From: Luteibacter sp. UNC138MFCol5.1
Lineage (GTDB): Bacteria; Pseudomonadota; Gammaproteobacteria; Xanthomonadales; Rhodanobacteraceae
Direction of reading: 5' to 3'
Assembly (NCBI RefSeq): GCF_900110505.1
Contig: NZ_FODZ01000003.1
Span: 105,062-169,061 of the forward strand
DNA: 64,000 bases
In this document: in pieces, positions 26,593-36,069 of the stretch
Position numbering within the stretch: position 1 is the first letter of the stretch
Layout: every line of letters begins with the position of its first letter
Notes under the pieces: model-generated
The model's database searches: none
The model's input: the letters and a program-made list of their open reading frames with translations, nothing else
Told to the model about the DNA's origin: nothing
Made by a program: the position numbers and the translations under genes

Positions 26593-27216
26593 ATGTCGAG
26601 CCCAACCCTTACAGAGCGTCAGCAAAAGACCTTGGCCTTCCTGCAGGAATACCTGCAGGCCCAGGGCCTGCCGCCTACGCTACGCGAAATCGCCGACGCG
26701 CTGGGCTTCTCCAGCCACAGTTCCGCGCAGGCCTGCGTCGAGTCGCTGGTCCGCAAGGGCGTGCTGGAGCGTTCGCCGCAGCATCGCGGCCTGCGCCTCC
26801 CGGCCGGCAACGCGGCGCTCCTGCGCGGCGCCGCGAACGATCTTCCGCTGATCGGCCGCGTCGCCGCCGGTTCGCCGATCCTCGCCGAGGAAAACATCGA
26901 GTCGCAGCTCGAGGTCGATCCCGCGCTGTTCCGCCCGCGCGCCGACTACCTGCTGCGCGTGGTGGGCATGAGCATGCGCGACGCCGGCATCCTCGACGGC
27001 GACCTGCTCGCCGTGCACAAGACCGCCACCGCGAACGACGGCCAGATCGTCGTCGCCCGCCTCGACGACGAAGTCACCGTGAAGCGGTTGAAGCACGAAC
27101 GCGACCGCCTCCTGTTGCTGCCCGAAAACCCCGACTTCTCGCCGATCGAAGTCGACCCCCGTCGCCACGCGTTCGCCATCGAAGGGCGTTACGTCGGCAT
27201 CATCCGCAGGACCTGA
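26593..27216 (+). CDS. lexA: SOS repressor LexA (LexA2 type)
   Basis: A 207-residue LexA repressor with an N-terminal winged helix (about 1-65). The Ala92-Gly93 self-cleavage site lies in GRVAAGSP, and the Ser127 (VGMSMRD) / Lys164 (VTVKRL) catalytic dyad is intact. It heads the imuA-imuB-dnaE2 cassette and stops three bases before the imuA ATG, the layout known for lexA2 cassettes. The ATG at 26593 matches the family N-terminus but has no Shine-Dalgarno, consistent with a leaderless mRNA. Confidence 0.95.
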   Translation: MSSPTLTERQQKTLAFLQEYLQAQGLPPTLREIADALGFSSHSSAQACVESLVRKGVLERSPQHRGLRLPAGNAALLRGAANDLPLIGRVAAGSPILAEENIESQLEVDPALFRPRADYLLRVVGMSMRDAGILDGDLLAVHKTATANDGQIVVARLDDEVTVKRLKHERDRLLLLPENPDFSPIEVDPRRHAFAIEGRYVGIIRRT

Positions 27217-27218
27217 CC

Positions 27219-27848
27219 ATGAACGCCATCGCCTCCCCGAACCTCGCCCAGGTGCTCGACCATCCCGGTATCTGGCGCCGTTCCGCCGATCGGCAGCCGC
27301 GCGTGCGCGCGTTGTCCACGGGCTGGACCTCGCTGGATGCCAAACTTCCCGGCGGCGGCTGGCCGCAGGGCGCGCTGAGCGAGATCCTGTTCGAACACGA
27401 TGGCCTGGGCGAGCTGGATCTGGTCATGCCCGCGCTCGCCGCGCTGACGCAGGAACACCGCCGCGTGATCTTCGTGGCGCCGCCTTACCTTCCCTACGCG
27501 CCCGCGCTCACCGCGGCCGGCGTCGACCTGCGCTTCCTGCACGAGATCCATGCCGGCAGCACCGAGGCCGCCTGGAGCATGGAGCAGTGCCTGCGCTCCG
27601 GCTGCTGCGGCGCCGTGGTCGGCTGGCTGCCCGAGATCGACTACCGCAGCCTGCGCCGCCTGCAGCTGGCCGCGGAAAGCGGCGACGCCTGCGCCATGAT
27701 CTTCCGCCCCGCCGGACACGCCGCGCAGAACAGCCCCGCGGCTCTCCGCCTGAAGGTCAGCAACAGCGACGAGGCCACCTATGTCGAGGTGCTCAAGTCG
27801 CGCGGTCTGCTGACCACCACCGCTCCGCTGCTGCGCATGCGGGCCTGA
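27219..27848 (+). CDS. imuA: ImuA, SOS mutagenesis RecA-like protein
   Basis: A 209-residue RecA/SulA-like protein of the ImuA family, needed with ImuB and DnaE2 for damage-induced mutagenesis. The RALSTGWTSLDAKLPGGGWPQG region resembles the start of RecA, while the P-loop position (SEILFEHDGLGELDLV) is degenerate, as is common in ImuA. It starts two bases after the lexA stop, so the genes are coupled. Confidence 0.9.
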   Translation: MNAIASPNLAQVLDHPGIWRRSADRQPRVRALSTGWTSLDAKLPGGGWPQGALSEILFEHDGLGELDLVMPALAALTQEHRRVIFVAPPYLPYAPALTAAGVDLRFLHEIHAGSTEAAWSMEQCLRSGCCGAVVGWLPEIDYRSLRRLQLAAESGDACAMIFRPAGHAAQNSPAALRLKVSNSDEATYVEVLKSRGLLTTTAPLLRMRA

Positions 27849-27921
27849 TGGACGTCGTCGTGACGATGCGTGTCCCACGCCGTCATGACGGACGCGTCGT
27901 CTTCGCCATTCCTGCACAGCC

Positions 27922-29331
27922 ATGCTTTGGGCCTGTCTCCGTTTTCCCGGCCTGGCGTTCTCCGCCGCCTTCGCCGCGAGCCCGGAGGCAGGCCCCTCCG
28001 CTCTTCTCGATCACAAGGCGCGCCAGCGCCTGATCGCCGCCGCGAACGCCGATGCCAGCGCGCAGGGCGTTCGTCGCGGACAGAGCCTCGCCGCCGCGCG
28101 GGCGCTGTGTCCCTCGCTCGAGGTACGCCCCCGCGATCCCGCGGCGGAGAACCGCCTGCTGACCGAGCTGGCCGCGTGGTGCTACCAGTTCAGCGGCCAC
28201 GTGAGCCTGGTGCCTTACAACGCGATCCTGATGGAGGTCGGCGCCAGCCTGCGCCTGTTCGATGGCTGGCCCGTGCTCGCCGAACGCCTGCGCGCGGGCC
28301 TGGCCGAACAGGGCCACGCGCACACGATGGCCGCCACGCCGTTCGCCGCCGCGTCCTGGGTCTTCGCCGCCAGCGCCGACGGCATGGTCATCGGCGAACG
28401 CGAGGGCGTGCGCCGCATGCTCGGCGAACTGCCGCTGGCACAGGCCGGGTTGCCCGCCGCCACGGTGACGTCGCTGCAGGCCATGGGGTTTCGCCGTCTC
28501 GGCGAGATCTTCCGCCTGCCCCGCCCCGAACTCACGCGACGCATCGGGCGTGACGGCGTGAACTGGCTCGACCGTCTGCGCGGCGACGCCGCCGACGCCC
28601 TGCCCGCCTGGCAACCGCCGGCCAACTTCGTGCAGAAGATCGAGTTCGACATGGAACTCGACGGCAGCCAGCCGCTGCTCTTCCCGTTGCGCCGCCTTAC
28701 TCGCTCGCTCGCCAACCTGCTGGCGGCGCGCGACGGCGGCGTGCAGCGGTTCACGCTCACGCTGGAGCATGCGCGCGGCGAATCCACGCGCATCGTCGTC
28801 GCCATGGCGGCACCGCAGCGCGACGCGGAGCGCCTGTTCGAACTGGCGCGCACGCGACTGGAGCGGGCCACGCTGCCCGCGCCCGCCCGCTCGATCGAGA
28901 TCGACGCCGCCGAGCTGCCGACGTTCCGCCCGCCGCTGCGCGATCTCTTCGAGCCCATCCGCGGCGACGGACTGGACTGGCCCACGCTCGACGAACGCCT
29001 GCGCGCACGGCTCGGCGACGCGGCGCTGCGGCAGATCGCGCTGGTCGCCGATCACCGTCCCGAGCGCGCCTCGCGTTACGGCACCCCCGGCAACGTCGTC
29101 TCGCCGCCGCGCCGGCGCCGTCCGCTGTGGCTGCTGCCGCGACCGATCCCCATGCGCCCCGAGCCCGCGATGGTGCTGGCCGGCCCCGAACGTATCGAAA
29201 GCGGCTGGTGGGACGGCGAGGACGCGCGCCGCGATTACTACATCGTCCGTACCGCGCAGGGCCAGCAGGCATGGGCCTATCTCCCCCCGGGCACCCTCGA
29301 CGGCTGGATGCTCCACGGCTGGTTCGCCTGA
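27922..29331 (+). CDS. imuB: ImuB, Y-family polymerase-like protein
   Basis: A 469-residue member of the Y-family (UmuC/DinB-like) that lacks the full set of catalytic acidic residues and serves as the scaffold linking the beta clamp to DnaE2. The N-terminus MLWACLRFPGLAF is typical of ImuB. Where an active polymerase would have the metal-binding Asp residues the sequence reads FSGHVSLVPYNAILMEVGAS. A C-terminal tail extends beyond the little-finger domain. The 73-base gap from imuA is the only sizeable gap in the cassette. Confidence 0.93.
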   Translation: MLWACLRFPGLAFSAAFAASPEAGPSALLDHKARQRLIAAANADASAQGVRRGQSLAAARALCPSLEVRPRDPAAENRLLTELAAWCYQFSGHVSLVPYNAILMEVGASLRLFDGWPVLAERLRAGLAEQGHAHTMAATPFAAASWVFAASADGMVIGEREGVRRMLGELPLAQAGLPAATVTSLQAMGFRRLGEIFRLPRPELTRRIGRDGVNWLDRLRGDAADALPAWQPPANFVQKIEFDMELDGSQPLLFPLRRLTRSLANLLAARDGGVQRFTLTLEHARGESTRIVVAMAAPQRDAERLFELARTRLERATLPAPARSIEIDAAELPTFRPPLRDLFEPIRGDGLDWPTLDERLRARLGDAALRQIALVADHRPERASRYGTPGNVVSPPRRRRPLWLLPRPIPMRPEPAMVLAGPERIESGWWDGEDARRDYYIVRTAQGQQAWAYLPPGTLDGWMLHGWFA

Positions 29332-29332
29332 C

Positions 29333-32300
29333 ATGCGCCTCGACCCGTCCCACCTCGTCCCCGCCAACGACGAGGACAGCGAGGTTCCGGCCTACGCCGA
29401 GCTGCACGTCCTCAGCGATTTCAGCTTCCAGCGCGGCGCCTCCTGCGCGCGCGAGCTGTTCGAGCGCGCGAAGGTCCTCGGTTACGGCGCGCTGGCCATC
29501 ACCGACGAGTGCTCGCTCTCCGGAATCGTGCGCGGCCTCGAAGCCTCGATCGAGACCGGCGTGCCGCTGATCGTCGGCAGCGAGTTCCACCTGTCCGACG
29601 GCACCGTCGTCGTGCTGCTGGTGGAAGACCAGGCCGGTTACACCGAACTCTGCCGCCTCATCACGCTGGCACGCCGCCGCGCACCGAAGGGAACGTACGA
29701 ACTGCACCGGCGCGACATCGAGGCCCTCGGCGACGGACTGAGCGTGCTCTGGGCGCCGGGCGCGTACACCGACACCGAGCCCGCGACGCACGAGGACCGC
29801 GCCGCCTGGATCGCCGCCCATTTCGCCGGGCGGGCATGGCTCGCCGTGGAGTTGCATCGCGGCCAGCACGACGGCGCCGACCTCGCCGCGCTGCGCGACC
29901 TCGCCGCCCGCCACGACCTGCCCTGCGTCGCGGCGGGCGACGTGCACATGCACGTGCGCCATCGCCGCGCGCTGCAGGATGTCATGACGGCGATCCGCCT
30001 GAACACGTCCGTCGCCGAGGCGGGCCACGCGCTCTTCCCCAATGGCGAACGCCATCTGCGCCCGCGCGAGACGATCGCGCGCATCTACCCGCGCGACATC
30101 ATCGACGAGACGCTCGTCGTCGCCGCCCGCTGCACCGGCTTCGACATCCGCCGGATCAACTACGTCTACCCCAACGAGCTGGTGCCCGAAGGCCTCGATC
30201 CTCCCACGCACCTGCGCCGCCTGACCTACGAAGGGGCCGCGCGGCGTTTCCCGGAAGGCACGCCGGCCACCCTCGTCGATCGCATCGAGCACGAGCTGGC
30301 CCTCATCGCGCAAAAAGAATACGAAGCGTTCTTCCTCACCGTGCAGGACATCGTCCATTTCGCGCGCTCGAAGGACATCCTCTGCCAGGGTCGCGGCTCG
30401 GCGGCCAACTCCGTGGTGTGCTTCTGCCTCGGCATCACCGAGGTCAACCCTTCGCAGATATCGACGCTGTTCGAGCGTTTCATCTCCATCGAGCGCGACG
30501 AGCCGCCCGACATCGACGTCGACTTCGAGCACGAACGCCGCGAGGAAGTGCTGCAATACGTGTTCAACAAGTACGGCCGCGAACGCGCCGCGCTCGCCGC
30601 CACCGTCATCAGCTACCGGCACAAGAGCGCCGCGCGCGACGTCGGTCGCGCGCTCGGCCTGTCCGAGGACCAGCTCGACCAGCTCAGCCGCGCGTATTCC
30701 CACGCGCATGGCGAGGTCTCCATCGTCGAACGCCTGCGCGAGCGCGGCTTCGACACCGGCAGCCGCACGGTCCGCCTGCTCATGCTGCTGGTCGACCAGC
30801 TGTCCGGCATGCCGCGCCATCTGTCGCAGCACGTCGGCGGCTTCGTCATCTCCGACACGCCGCTGCACCACCTCGTGCCGGTGGAGAACGCGGCGATGGC
30901 CGATCGCACGATCATCCAGTGGGACAAGGACGACCTGGAAACGATGAAGCTGCTCAAGGTCGACTGCCTCGCGCTCGGCATGCTCACCTGCATGCGCAAG
31001 GCGATCGACATGCTGCGCGCCCAGGGCGGTCCGGATTTCCGCCGGCTCGCGGACATCCCGGACAAGGATCCGCGGACGTACGCGATGATCCAGAAGGCCG
31101 ATACCACCGGCGTCTTCCAGATCGAATCGCGCGCGCAGATGTCCATGCTCCCGCGCCTGCTGCCGAAGGAGTATTACGACCTCGTGATCCAGGTCGCGAT
31201 CGTCCGCCCCGGCCCGATCCAGGGCGGCATGGTGCATCCCTATCTCGAGCGGCGGCGCATGCCGAAGGAAGACATCGTCTACGAGAAGGGCGTGCGACCC
31301 GTGCTCGAGCGCACGCTCGGCGTGCCGATCTTCCAGGAACAGGTGATGAAGCTGCTGCAGGTCGTGGCGGATTTCAGCGCCGGCGAGGCCGACGACCTGC
31401 GCCGCTCGATGGCCGCCTGGAAGCGTCGCGGGGGGCTGGAGAAGTTCGAGCCGCGCATCCGCCGCAACATGGCGAAGAACGGCTACTCCACCGAATTCAT
31501 CCAGCAGATCATCGACCAGATCAAGGGCTTCGGCAGTTACGGCTTCCCCGAATCGCATGCCGCCGGCTTCGCGCTCATCGCCTATGCGTCGTCGTACATG
31601 AAGTGCCATTACCCGGCGATCTTCACCTGCGCCCTGCTCAACAGCCAGCCGATGGGTTTCTACGCGCCGGCGCAGCTGGTCGCGGACCTGCGCCGGCATG
31701 GCGTCGAAGTGCGCCCGCCCGACGTGACCGCCAGCGACTGGGACTGCACGCTCGAACCCCAGCCGAAGACCCATGGCGGGTACGCGCTACGGCTGGGACT
31801 GCGCCTCGTCGGCGGCCTCTCGGCCGATCTCGGCGCACGCATCGTCGCCGCGCGCGCCGCCGCGCCACTGCGCGACCTCGCCGATCTGTCGCGCCGCGCC
31901 GGCATGAACCGCTTCGAGCGCGAACGTCTCGCCGACGCCGGCGCCCTGCGCGTGCTCAGCGGCCACCGCCACCGCGCCCGCTGGGAAAGCTCCGGCATCG
32001 AACGCGGCTTGCCGTTGATCGACGCGGTCGCCGAGGAACGTCCCACCCTGCGCCCGCCCACGCTCGCCGAGAACGTGTTCGCCGATTACGCCACGCACGG
32101 CCTGTCGCTCACCGCGCACCCCCTGCAACTGATTCGCAAGAACTTGCAGGCGCGCCGGGCGCGTCGCGCCGCCGACCTCGAACACGAACGCAACGGCACG
32201 TGGCTGCGCCATGCCGGGCTGGTCACCGTGCGCCAGCGCCCGCAGACCGCCAGCGGCATCACGTTCGTCACGATCGAAGACGAAACCGGGCAGGTCAACG

Positions 32301-32479
32301 TGATCGTACGGCCCAGGGTCGCCGAAGCCTGCCGCCATGCGCTCCTCGACGCCGTGCTTCTCGCCGTGGACGGACAGTGGCAATCGATCGACGGCGTCCG
32401 CCACCTCGTCGCCAGCCGACTGCACGATTTCAGCGACCTGCTGCCCGCGCTGGGTTCCGTCTCGCGGGACTTCCACTAG
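29333..32479 (+). CDS. dnaE2: Error-prone DNA polymerase DnaE2
   Basis: A 1048-residue C-family polymerase that performs SOS translesion synthesis. An N-terminal PHP domain (about 20-240, ELHVLSDFSFQRGAS) precedes the polymerase core with GRGSAANSVVCFCLGI and the catalytic-acid segment PDIDVDFEHERREEV. Next come the helix-hairpin-helix region (FGSYGFPESHAAGFALIAYASSYMK, given here as position markers near residues 720-745) and an OB-fold (about 960-1020, TVRQRPQTASGITFVTIED). It begins one base after the imuB stop codon and ends the cassette. Confidence 0.96.
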   Translation: MRLDPSHLVPANDEDSEVPAYAELHVLSDFSFQRGASCARELFERAKVLGYGALAITDECSLSGIVRGLEASIETGVPLIVGSEFHLSDGTVVVLLVEDQAGYTELCRLITLARRRAPKGTYELHRRDIEALGDGLSVLWAPGAYTDTEPATHEDRAAWIAAHFAGRAWLAVELHRGQHDGADLAALRDLAARHDLPCVAAGDVHMHVRHRRALQDVMTAIRLNTSVAEAGHALFPNGERHLRPRETIARIYPRDIIDETLVVAARCTGFDIRRINYVYPNELVPEGLDPPTHLRRLTYEGAARRFPEGTPATLVDRIEHELALIAQKEYEAFFLTVQDIVHFARSKDILCQGRGSAANSVVCFCLGITEVNPSQISTLFERFISIERDEPPDIDVDFEHERREEVLQYVFNKYGRERAALAATVISYRHKSAARDVGRALGLSEDQLDQLSRAYSHAHGEVSIVERLRERGFDTGSRTVRLLMLLVDQLSGMPRHLSQHVGGFVISDTPLHHLVPVENAAMADRTIIQWDKDDLETMKLLKVDCLALGMLTCMRKAIDMLRAQGGPDFRRLADIPDKDPRTYAMIQKADTTGVFQIESRAQMSMLPRLLPKEYYDLVIQVAIVRPGPIQGGMVHPYLERRRMPKEDIVYEKGVRPVLERTLGVPIFQEQVMKLLQVVADFSAGEADDLRRSMAAWKRRGGLEKFEPRIRRNMAKNGYSTEFIQQIIDQIKGFGSYGFPESHAAGFALIAYASSYMKCHYPAIFTCALLNSQPMGFYAPAQLVADLRRHGVEVRPPDVTASDWDCTLEPQPKTHGGYALRLGLRLVGGLSADLGARIVAARAAAPLRDLADLSRRAGMNRFERERLADAGALRVLSGHRHRARWESSGIERGLPLIDAVAEERPTLRPPTLAENVFADYATHGLSLTAHPLQLIRKNLQARRARRAADLEHERNGTWLRHAGLVTVRQRPQTASGITFVTIEDETGQVNVIVRPRVAEACRHALLDAVLLAVDGQWQSIDGVRHLVASRLHDFSDLLPALGSVSRDFH

Positions 32480-32518
32480 TGATGCCTGCCGTCACGCATC
32501 TCCCGCCGCGGCATCACT
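32478..32518. other. Hairpin at the end of dnaE2
   Basis: AGTGATGCC (32478-32486) and GGCATCACT (32510-32518) form a 9-bp inverted repeat starting in the dnaE2 stop codon. No T-run follows, so it may be a weak terminator or an mRNA 3'-end stabiliser. Confidence 0.4.
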
Positions 32519-32554
32519 GAACCACGCCTAATTTCTGCCTGAACGGTGGCTGCG

Positions 32555-32568
32555 AAAATTGCTGCTAT
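32555..32568 (+). promoter_or_regulatory. Shared upstream motif AAAATTGN2GCTAT (copy A)
   Basis: AAAATTGCTGCTAT lies 125 bases before the first small secreted protein gene. The same AAAATTG-N2-GCTAT pattern occurs at 33078-33091 before its paralogue, which suggests a common promoter or operator. This is inferred from two copies only. Confidence 0.45.
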
Positions 32569-32693
32569 GCAGGAGCGTCCGTCATCGAAAAGCGATAGGT
32601 TTTGCCCACCCGACCGGTCTACCGGTAAGCGATGCCTCTGCGCCGTGCATCGCTCTGCTACCCAGGCGCCATAAGTTTTTCAGGAGACTCGTC

Positions 32694-33008
32694 ATGCGCA
32701 ACACGAAACTGATCGTCGCGATGCTGGCCGGCTGTATGGCCGTGAGCGGTGCCGCTCTCGCACAGGACGCTTCGAAGGCTCCCACGCCGGCTTCGACCGC
32801 CGCCACCCCGACGCATTCCACCAGCGATTCGATGAAACATGCGGGCACCGATTCGATGAAGCAGAGCGGCGCCGACGGCATGAGCCAGGATCACGCCTCC
32901 AAGAGCTCCATGGGTAACGACTCGATGGAAAACCAGTCGATGAAGTCGACCCACAAGAAGCACAAGAAGACGGCCGAGCCGGCGAAGTCCTCCACCTCCG
33001 GCATGTAA
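32694..33008 (+). CDS. Small secreted Ser/Met/Lys-rich protein (paralogue A)
   Basis: A 104-residue protein with a signal peptide (1-23, ending GAALAQ). The low-complexity mature part has a loosely repeated D-S-M-K pattern (TSDSMKHAG, TDSMKQSG, ADGMSQDH, NDSMENQSMK) and ends in a basic KKHKK stretch. I do not recognise a defined family; it is loosely reminiscent of pentapeptide MXKDX-repeat proteins. It has a CAGGAG Shine-Dalgarno and is followed by a strong terminator. The paralogue at 33176 shares GADGMSQDHA and the upstream motif. Confidence 0.75.
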   Translation: MRNTKLIVAMLAGCMAVSGAALAQDASKAPTPASTAATPTHSTSDSMKHAGTDSMKQSGADGMSQDHASKSSMGNDSMENQSMKSTHKKHKKTAEPAKSSTSGM

Positions 33009-33026
33009 TGCGCAGCGCATGACAGG

Positions 33027-33057
33027 AAACCCGGTGCCGCGAGGCGCCGGGTTTTTT
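33027..33057 (+). terminator. Rho-independent terminator after paralogue A
   Basis: A 12-bp stem (AAACCCGGTGCC / GGCGCCGGGTTT, one G-U pair) with a GCGA loop and a T-run, 18 bases after the stop codon. Confidence 0.93.
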
Positions 33058-33077
33058 CATGGGCGCGCTTTCCGGCC

Positions 33078-33091
33078 AAAATTGGGGCTAT
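33078..33091 (+). promoter_or_regulatory. Shared upstream motif AAAATTGN2GCTAT (copy B)
   Basis: AAAATTGGGGCTAT lies 84 bases before paralogue B and matches the motif at 32555-32568. GCTATC could serve as a -10 element. Confidence 0.45.
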
Positions 33092-33175
33092 CTACAAGAA
33101 ACGTGGGGCGCATCGGCATACGTTCTTCCCTGGCAGCGACGACACGGCGGCCCTCACCGCCCGGGGAGACAGATC

Positions 33176-33475
33176 ATGCGCGGCACGACACCCATCCTTG
33201 TCCTTCTCGCGGGCTGCCTGCTGGCCAGTAGCGTGTTCGCGCAGGAGGCACCGTCCGCCCCCGCGAAGGCGGCGGCGAACCAGCAAGCCGCGAACGACGC
33301 CATGCGCTTCACCGGCACACGCTCGATCAAGATGACCGGCGCGGACGGCATGAGCCAGGACCACGCCACCGCCAGCGACATGAGCGACGACACCGCCGAC
33401 GTCGGCACGGTGAAGCAGTCGCTGAGGAAGGCGACGCCCGAACTACCGCCGGATAACGCGACCCCCGGTCGTTGA
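33176..33475 (+). CDS. Small secreted protein (paralogue B)
   Basis: A 99-residue protein with a signal peptide (1-22, ending SSVFAQ) and a hydrophilic mature region. It shares the ten-residue block GADGMSQDHA with paralogue A; the rest has diverged. No family is recognised. The ATG at 33176 follows GGGGAGA. Being next to the SOS cassette and on the same strand suggests stress-related expression, but this is inference. Confidence 0.7.
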   Translation: MRGTTPILVLLAGCLLASSVFAQEAPSAPAKAAANQQAANDAMRFTGTRSIKMTGADGMSQDHATASDMSDDTADVGTVKQSLRKATPELPPDNATPGR

Positions 33476-33547
33476 CGTTCGCCAGACGCTGCGCGAGAAG
33501 CGCTGGCGCGTGAGGCGCCGTCGCCCGGACGTAGGCCCCGCCGTGGG

Positions 33548-33698
33548 CACCGGCGTACGCCGGTGCGACGGTGAGGGCCCTTAGGTGGTTCGGGAACGTC
33601 GCGCCCCCTTAGCCCGTTGCACCGGTGCGACGATGAGGGTGCGTGGGTAGTTCGGGAACGTCGCGCCCGCCTACCCGTCACACCGGCGTACGCCGGTG
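33548..33698. repeat. CACCGGCGTACGCCGGTG hairpin pair with internal direct repeat
   Basis: Two copies of the 18-bp palindrome CACCGGCGTACGCCGGTG (33548-33565 and 33681-33698) lie in opposite orientation, judged by the flanking CCGTGGG / CCCACGG. Between them a truncated copy (CACCGGTG, near 33620) and a direct repeat ending TTCGGGAACGTCGCGCCC occur. These fill most of the gap between paralogue B and selO, and belong with the array at 44954-45464. Confidence 0.8.
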
Positions 33699-33738
33699 CC
33701 CACGGCGAGGCGCCCGGAAGAGCGACAGTCCCACCGAC

Positions 33739-35292
33739 TCAGCTGCTGCACGACAACATCGAACAGCCGACACGCTCGCGCGCCCAGTCGGGACGGCGAC
33801 CGCCTAGGTGTTCCTTGCCGGGCTGCAGGTCGTACGGCCGGCGCAGGACATCGAGCAACTCGTGCACGCCGGTTTCGTCGCCCTGCTCCGCGCGATCGAT
33901 CGCCTGCTGGGCGAGGTAGTTGCGCACCACGTACCGTGGATTGGCCGCGTGCATCAATGCCAGGCGCCCGCTCTCCGCGGCGCCGTCGGCACGCACGCGC
34001 TCCGCGTAACGCCGCAGCCACGCCTGCAGCGCGTCCTCGACCGCGACGCGCCCCGCGTCGTCGTAGAACGACGCTCCGACCGTGTCCACGTGCGGCGCGT
34101 GCGGATCGAGCGCCGCCAGGTCGCGATAGAAGATCGTCATGTCCATGCCGCCCGCACGGAGCAACCCGCGGAGATCGGCGATCAGGGCATCGTCACCCGC
34201 GTCGGGCTGCGCGAGCCCGAGCTTCGCGGCGGAAAACGCCGCGTCCGACGCCTCGAACACCTCGACGTAACGGGCCAGGCCCGCGTGCAGCGCCTCGACG
34301 CCGCTGAAGAGCGGCGACAACGCCTGCGCGAGCCGCTGCACGTTCCAGTAGCCGACCTGCGGCTGCTGGCCGAAACGGTAGCGCTTCTGCTGCCGGTCGG
34401 TCGTGTTCGGCGTCCAGTCCGGATCGAAATCGTCGATCCAGCCATACGGGCCATAATCGATGGTCAGCCCGAGGATCGACATGTTGTCCGTGTTCATCAC
34501 GCCGTGCACGAAGCCCACGCGCATCCAGTGCGCCATGAGCCGCGCGGTACGTTCGCAGACCTCGGCGAAGAACGCGGCGTAGCCCTCCTCTCCCGGAAGA
34601 TCGGCGAACTGCGGGTAGTGATGGACGATGGTGAAGTCCACGAGCTGTCGCAGGAGCGCCACGTCGCCGCGCGAGGACGGCAGCTCGAACGAGCCGAAGC
34701 GCACGAACGACGGAGCGACACGGCACACGATGGCGCCGGGTTCAGGCGCGGGATGGCCGTCGTAAAGCATGTCGCGCACCACGCTGTCACCCGTCGCGAC
34801 CAGCGACAGCGCACGCGTGGTGGGCACGCCCAGGTGATGCATCGCCTCGCTGCAGAGGAACTCGCGGATGGACGAGCGGAGGACGGCGCGCCCGTCCGCG
34901 CCTCGCGAATAAGGCGTCCGCCCGGCCCCCTTCAGCTGGAGCTCCTGCCGCCCGTGCTGCGCGGTGACCACCTCGCCCAGCCCGATCGCCCGGCCGTCTC
35001 CGAGCTGCCCGGCCCAGTGTCCGAACTGGTGCCCGCCGTACGCCATCGCGTACCCGGTCATGCCCGGCCAGCGCACGTTGCCCGAAAACACCTGCGCGAA
35101 GTCCGGCGCTTCCGGCGCGATGCCCAGCATCGCCGCCACCTCGTCCGAGATCGCGATCGTCCGCGGGTCGGAGACCGGCGTCGGGTCGACCAACGAATAG
35201 GCCGCGCCGGCGACCTGACGCGGCACGTTCCGGTGATCGGGGTCGGCGGGCAACTCACGGACGAAGGCGTTGTCGAAGCGCAGGGATGTCAT
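33739..35292 (-). CDS. selO: Protein adenylyltransferase SelO
   Basis: SelO is a pseudokinase that transfers AMP to Ser, Thr or Tyr residues of proteins and is linked to oxidative-stress responses. The 517-residue product has the conserved [18 protein letters not shown] segment (about 80-97), [23 protein letters not shown], the metal-binding NTDNMSILG and [13 protein letters not shown], and a C-terminal LSCSS. No in-frame TGA selenocysteine codon is apparent; cysteine is used. The start ATG at 35292 gives the usual length. Confidence 0.95.
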   Translation of the reverse strand: MTSLRFDNAFVRELPADPDHRNVPRQVAGAAYSLVDPTPVSDPRTIAISDEVAAMLGIAPEAPDFAQVFSGNVRWPGMTGYAMAYGGHQFGHWAGQLGDGRAIGLGEVVTAQHGRQELQLKGAGRTPYSRGADGRAVLRSSIREFLCSEAMHHLGVPTTRALSLVATGDSVVRDMLYDGHPAPEPGAIVCRVAPSFVRFGSFELPSSRGDVALLRQLVDFTIVHHYPQFADLPGEEGYAAFFAEVCERTARLMAHWMRVGFVHGVMNTDNMSILGLTIDYGPYGWIDDFDPDWTPNTTDRQQKRYRFGQQPQVGYWNVQRLAQALSPLFSGVEALHAGLARYVEVFEASDAAFSAAKLGLAQPDAGDDALIADLRGLLRAGGMDMTIFYRDLAALDPHAPHVDTVGASFYDDAGRVAVEDALQAWLRRYAERVRADGAAESGRLALMHAANPRYVVRNYLAQQAIDRAEQGDETGVHELLDVLRRPYDLQPGKEHLGGRRPDWARERVGCSMLSCSS

Positions 35293-35436
35293 CGGGGCGG
35301 GGCTGGGGGCGTTATGGGGAATATCCGGGCGATCGGGCCAAGTGCAAGGCCGCGCGGCGCGCCATGCCATCCGCCCTGCGTAGAAAATCGCCAACTCGTG
35401 CACACTAGCGCCCCCGAACCCGCCGCTCCGGACTCC

Positions 35437-36069
35437 ATGCGCCACCTCCGCTTCCTGGCTCCCCTGCTCGTCGCGCCGCTGGCGATGTCCGTCGGCGCCG
35501 TGCCGGTGAGCGTGCCCCGCAGCGACAAGACCCTGGTGGAGATCATCAACGGGACCATGGGCACGTTACCCAACGCGGTCGACGCGCTCGCGAACAAGTT
35601 GCCCGGGGGCCTGCACGCGACCGCCGACGCCCCGCCGCAGATCGTGCGCAGCCAGCCCTTCGTCACCCGCGACGGCTACCGGATCACGGCGTTCGAAGCC
35701 CGAGGTTTCAACGAAGGCGGCGACGTCCCGATGGTCCGTTTCACCTCGATCCAGCTCGAACAGCGCCCCTGCTTCCAGCGCGCCGAGGTGGACGAAGCCT
35801 TCCACGCGCCGTCGTCCGAGACGAAGCTGCCCGCCGCCCCGTCGATGCTGCCCAACCGCTATCTCGTGATGCAGATGCCCTGGGGGCGCCTGTCGTTCGG
35901 CACGTCGCAGGACAGCGGCGGCTGCGTGATCGCCATCGTCGGCGACGCCACCGGCGGCATCCTCGGCATGCGCATGCCGTTGCCGCTCCCGCAGCCGACC
36001 ACCGTGCCCGGCATGCCCGACCTGCGCCGCACCTGGCCGATGCCGGCCGAGGCTTACCCCGCCGAATAG
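35437..36069 (+). CDS. Exported protein of unknown function
   Basis: A 210-residue protein with a signal peptide (about 1-22). Two cysteines (CFQRAE and [10 protein letters not shown]) could pair in the periplasm, and the C-terminus is Pro-rich. I do not recognise the family. It is transcribed divergently from selO, and its 3' end overlaps the convergent PAS-GGDEF-EAL gene by 16 bases. Confidence 0.72.
   Translation: MRHLRFLAPLLVAPLAMSVGAVPVSVPRSDKTLVEIINGTMGTLPNAVDALANKLPGGLHATADAPPQIVRSQPFVTRDGYRITAFEARGFNEGGDVPMVRFTSIQLEQRPCFQRAEVDEAFHAPSSETKLPAAPSMLPNRYLVMQMPWGRLSFGTSQDSGGCVIAIVGDATGGILGMRMPLPLPQPTTVPGMPDLRRTWPMPAEAYPAE

Noticed and set aside
33739-33760. Selenocysteine at the end of SelO
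   Set aside because: The C-terminal residues are read as CSMLSCSS with ordinary codons and the only TGA is the final stop; no SECIS-like hairpin was evident.
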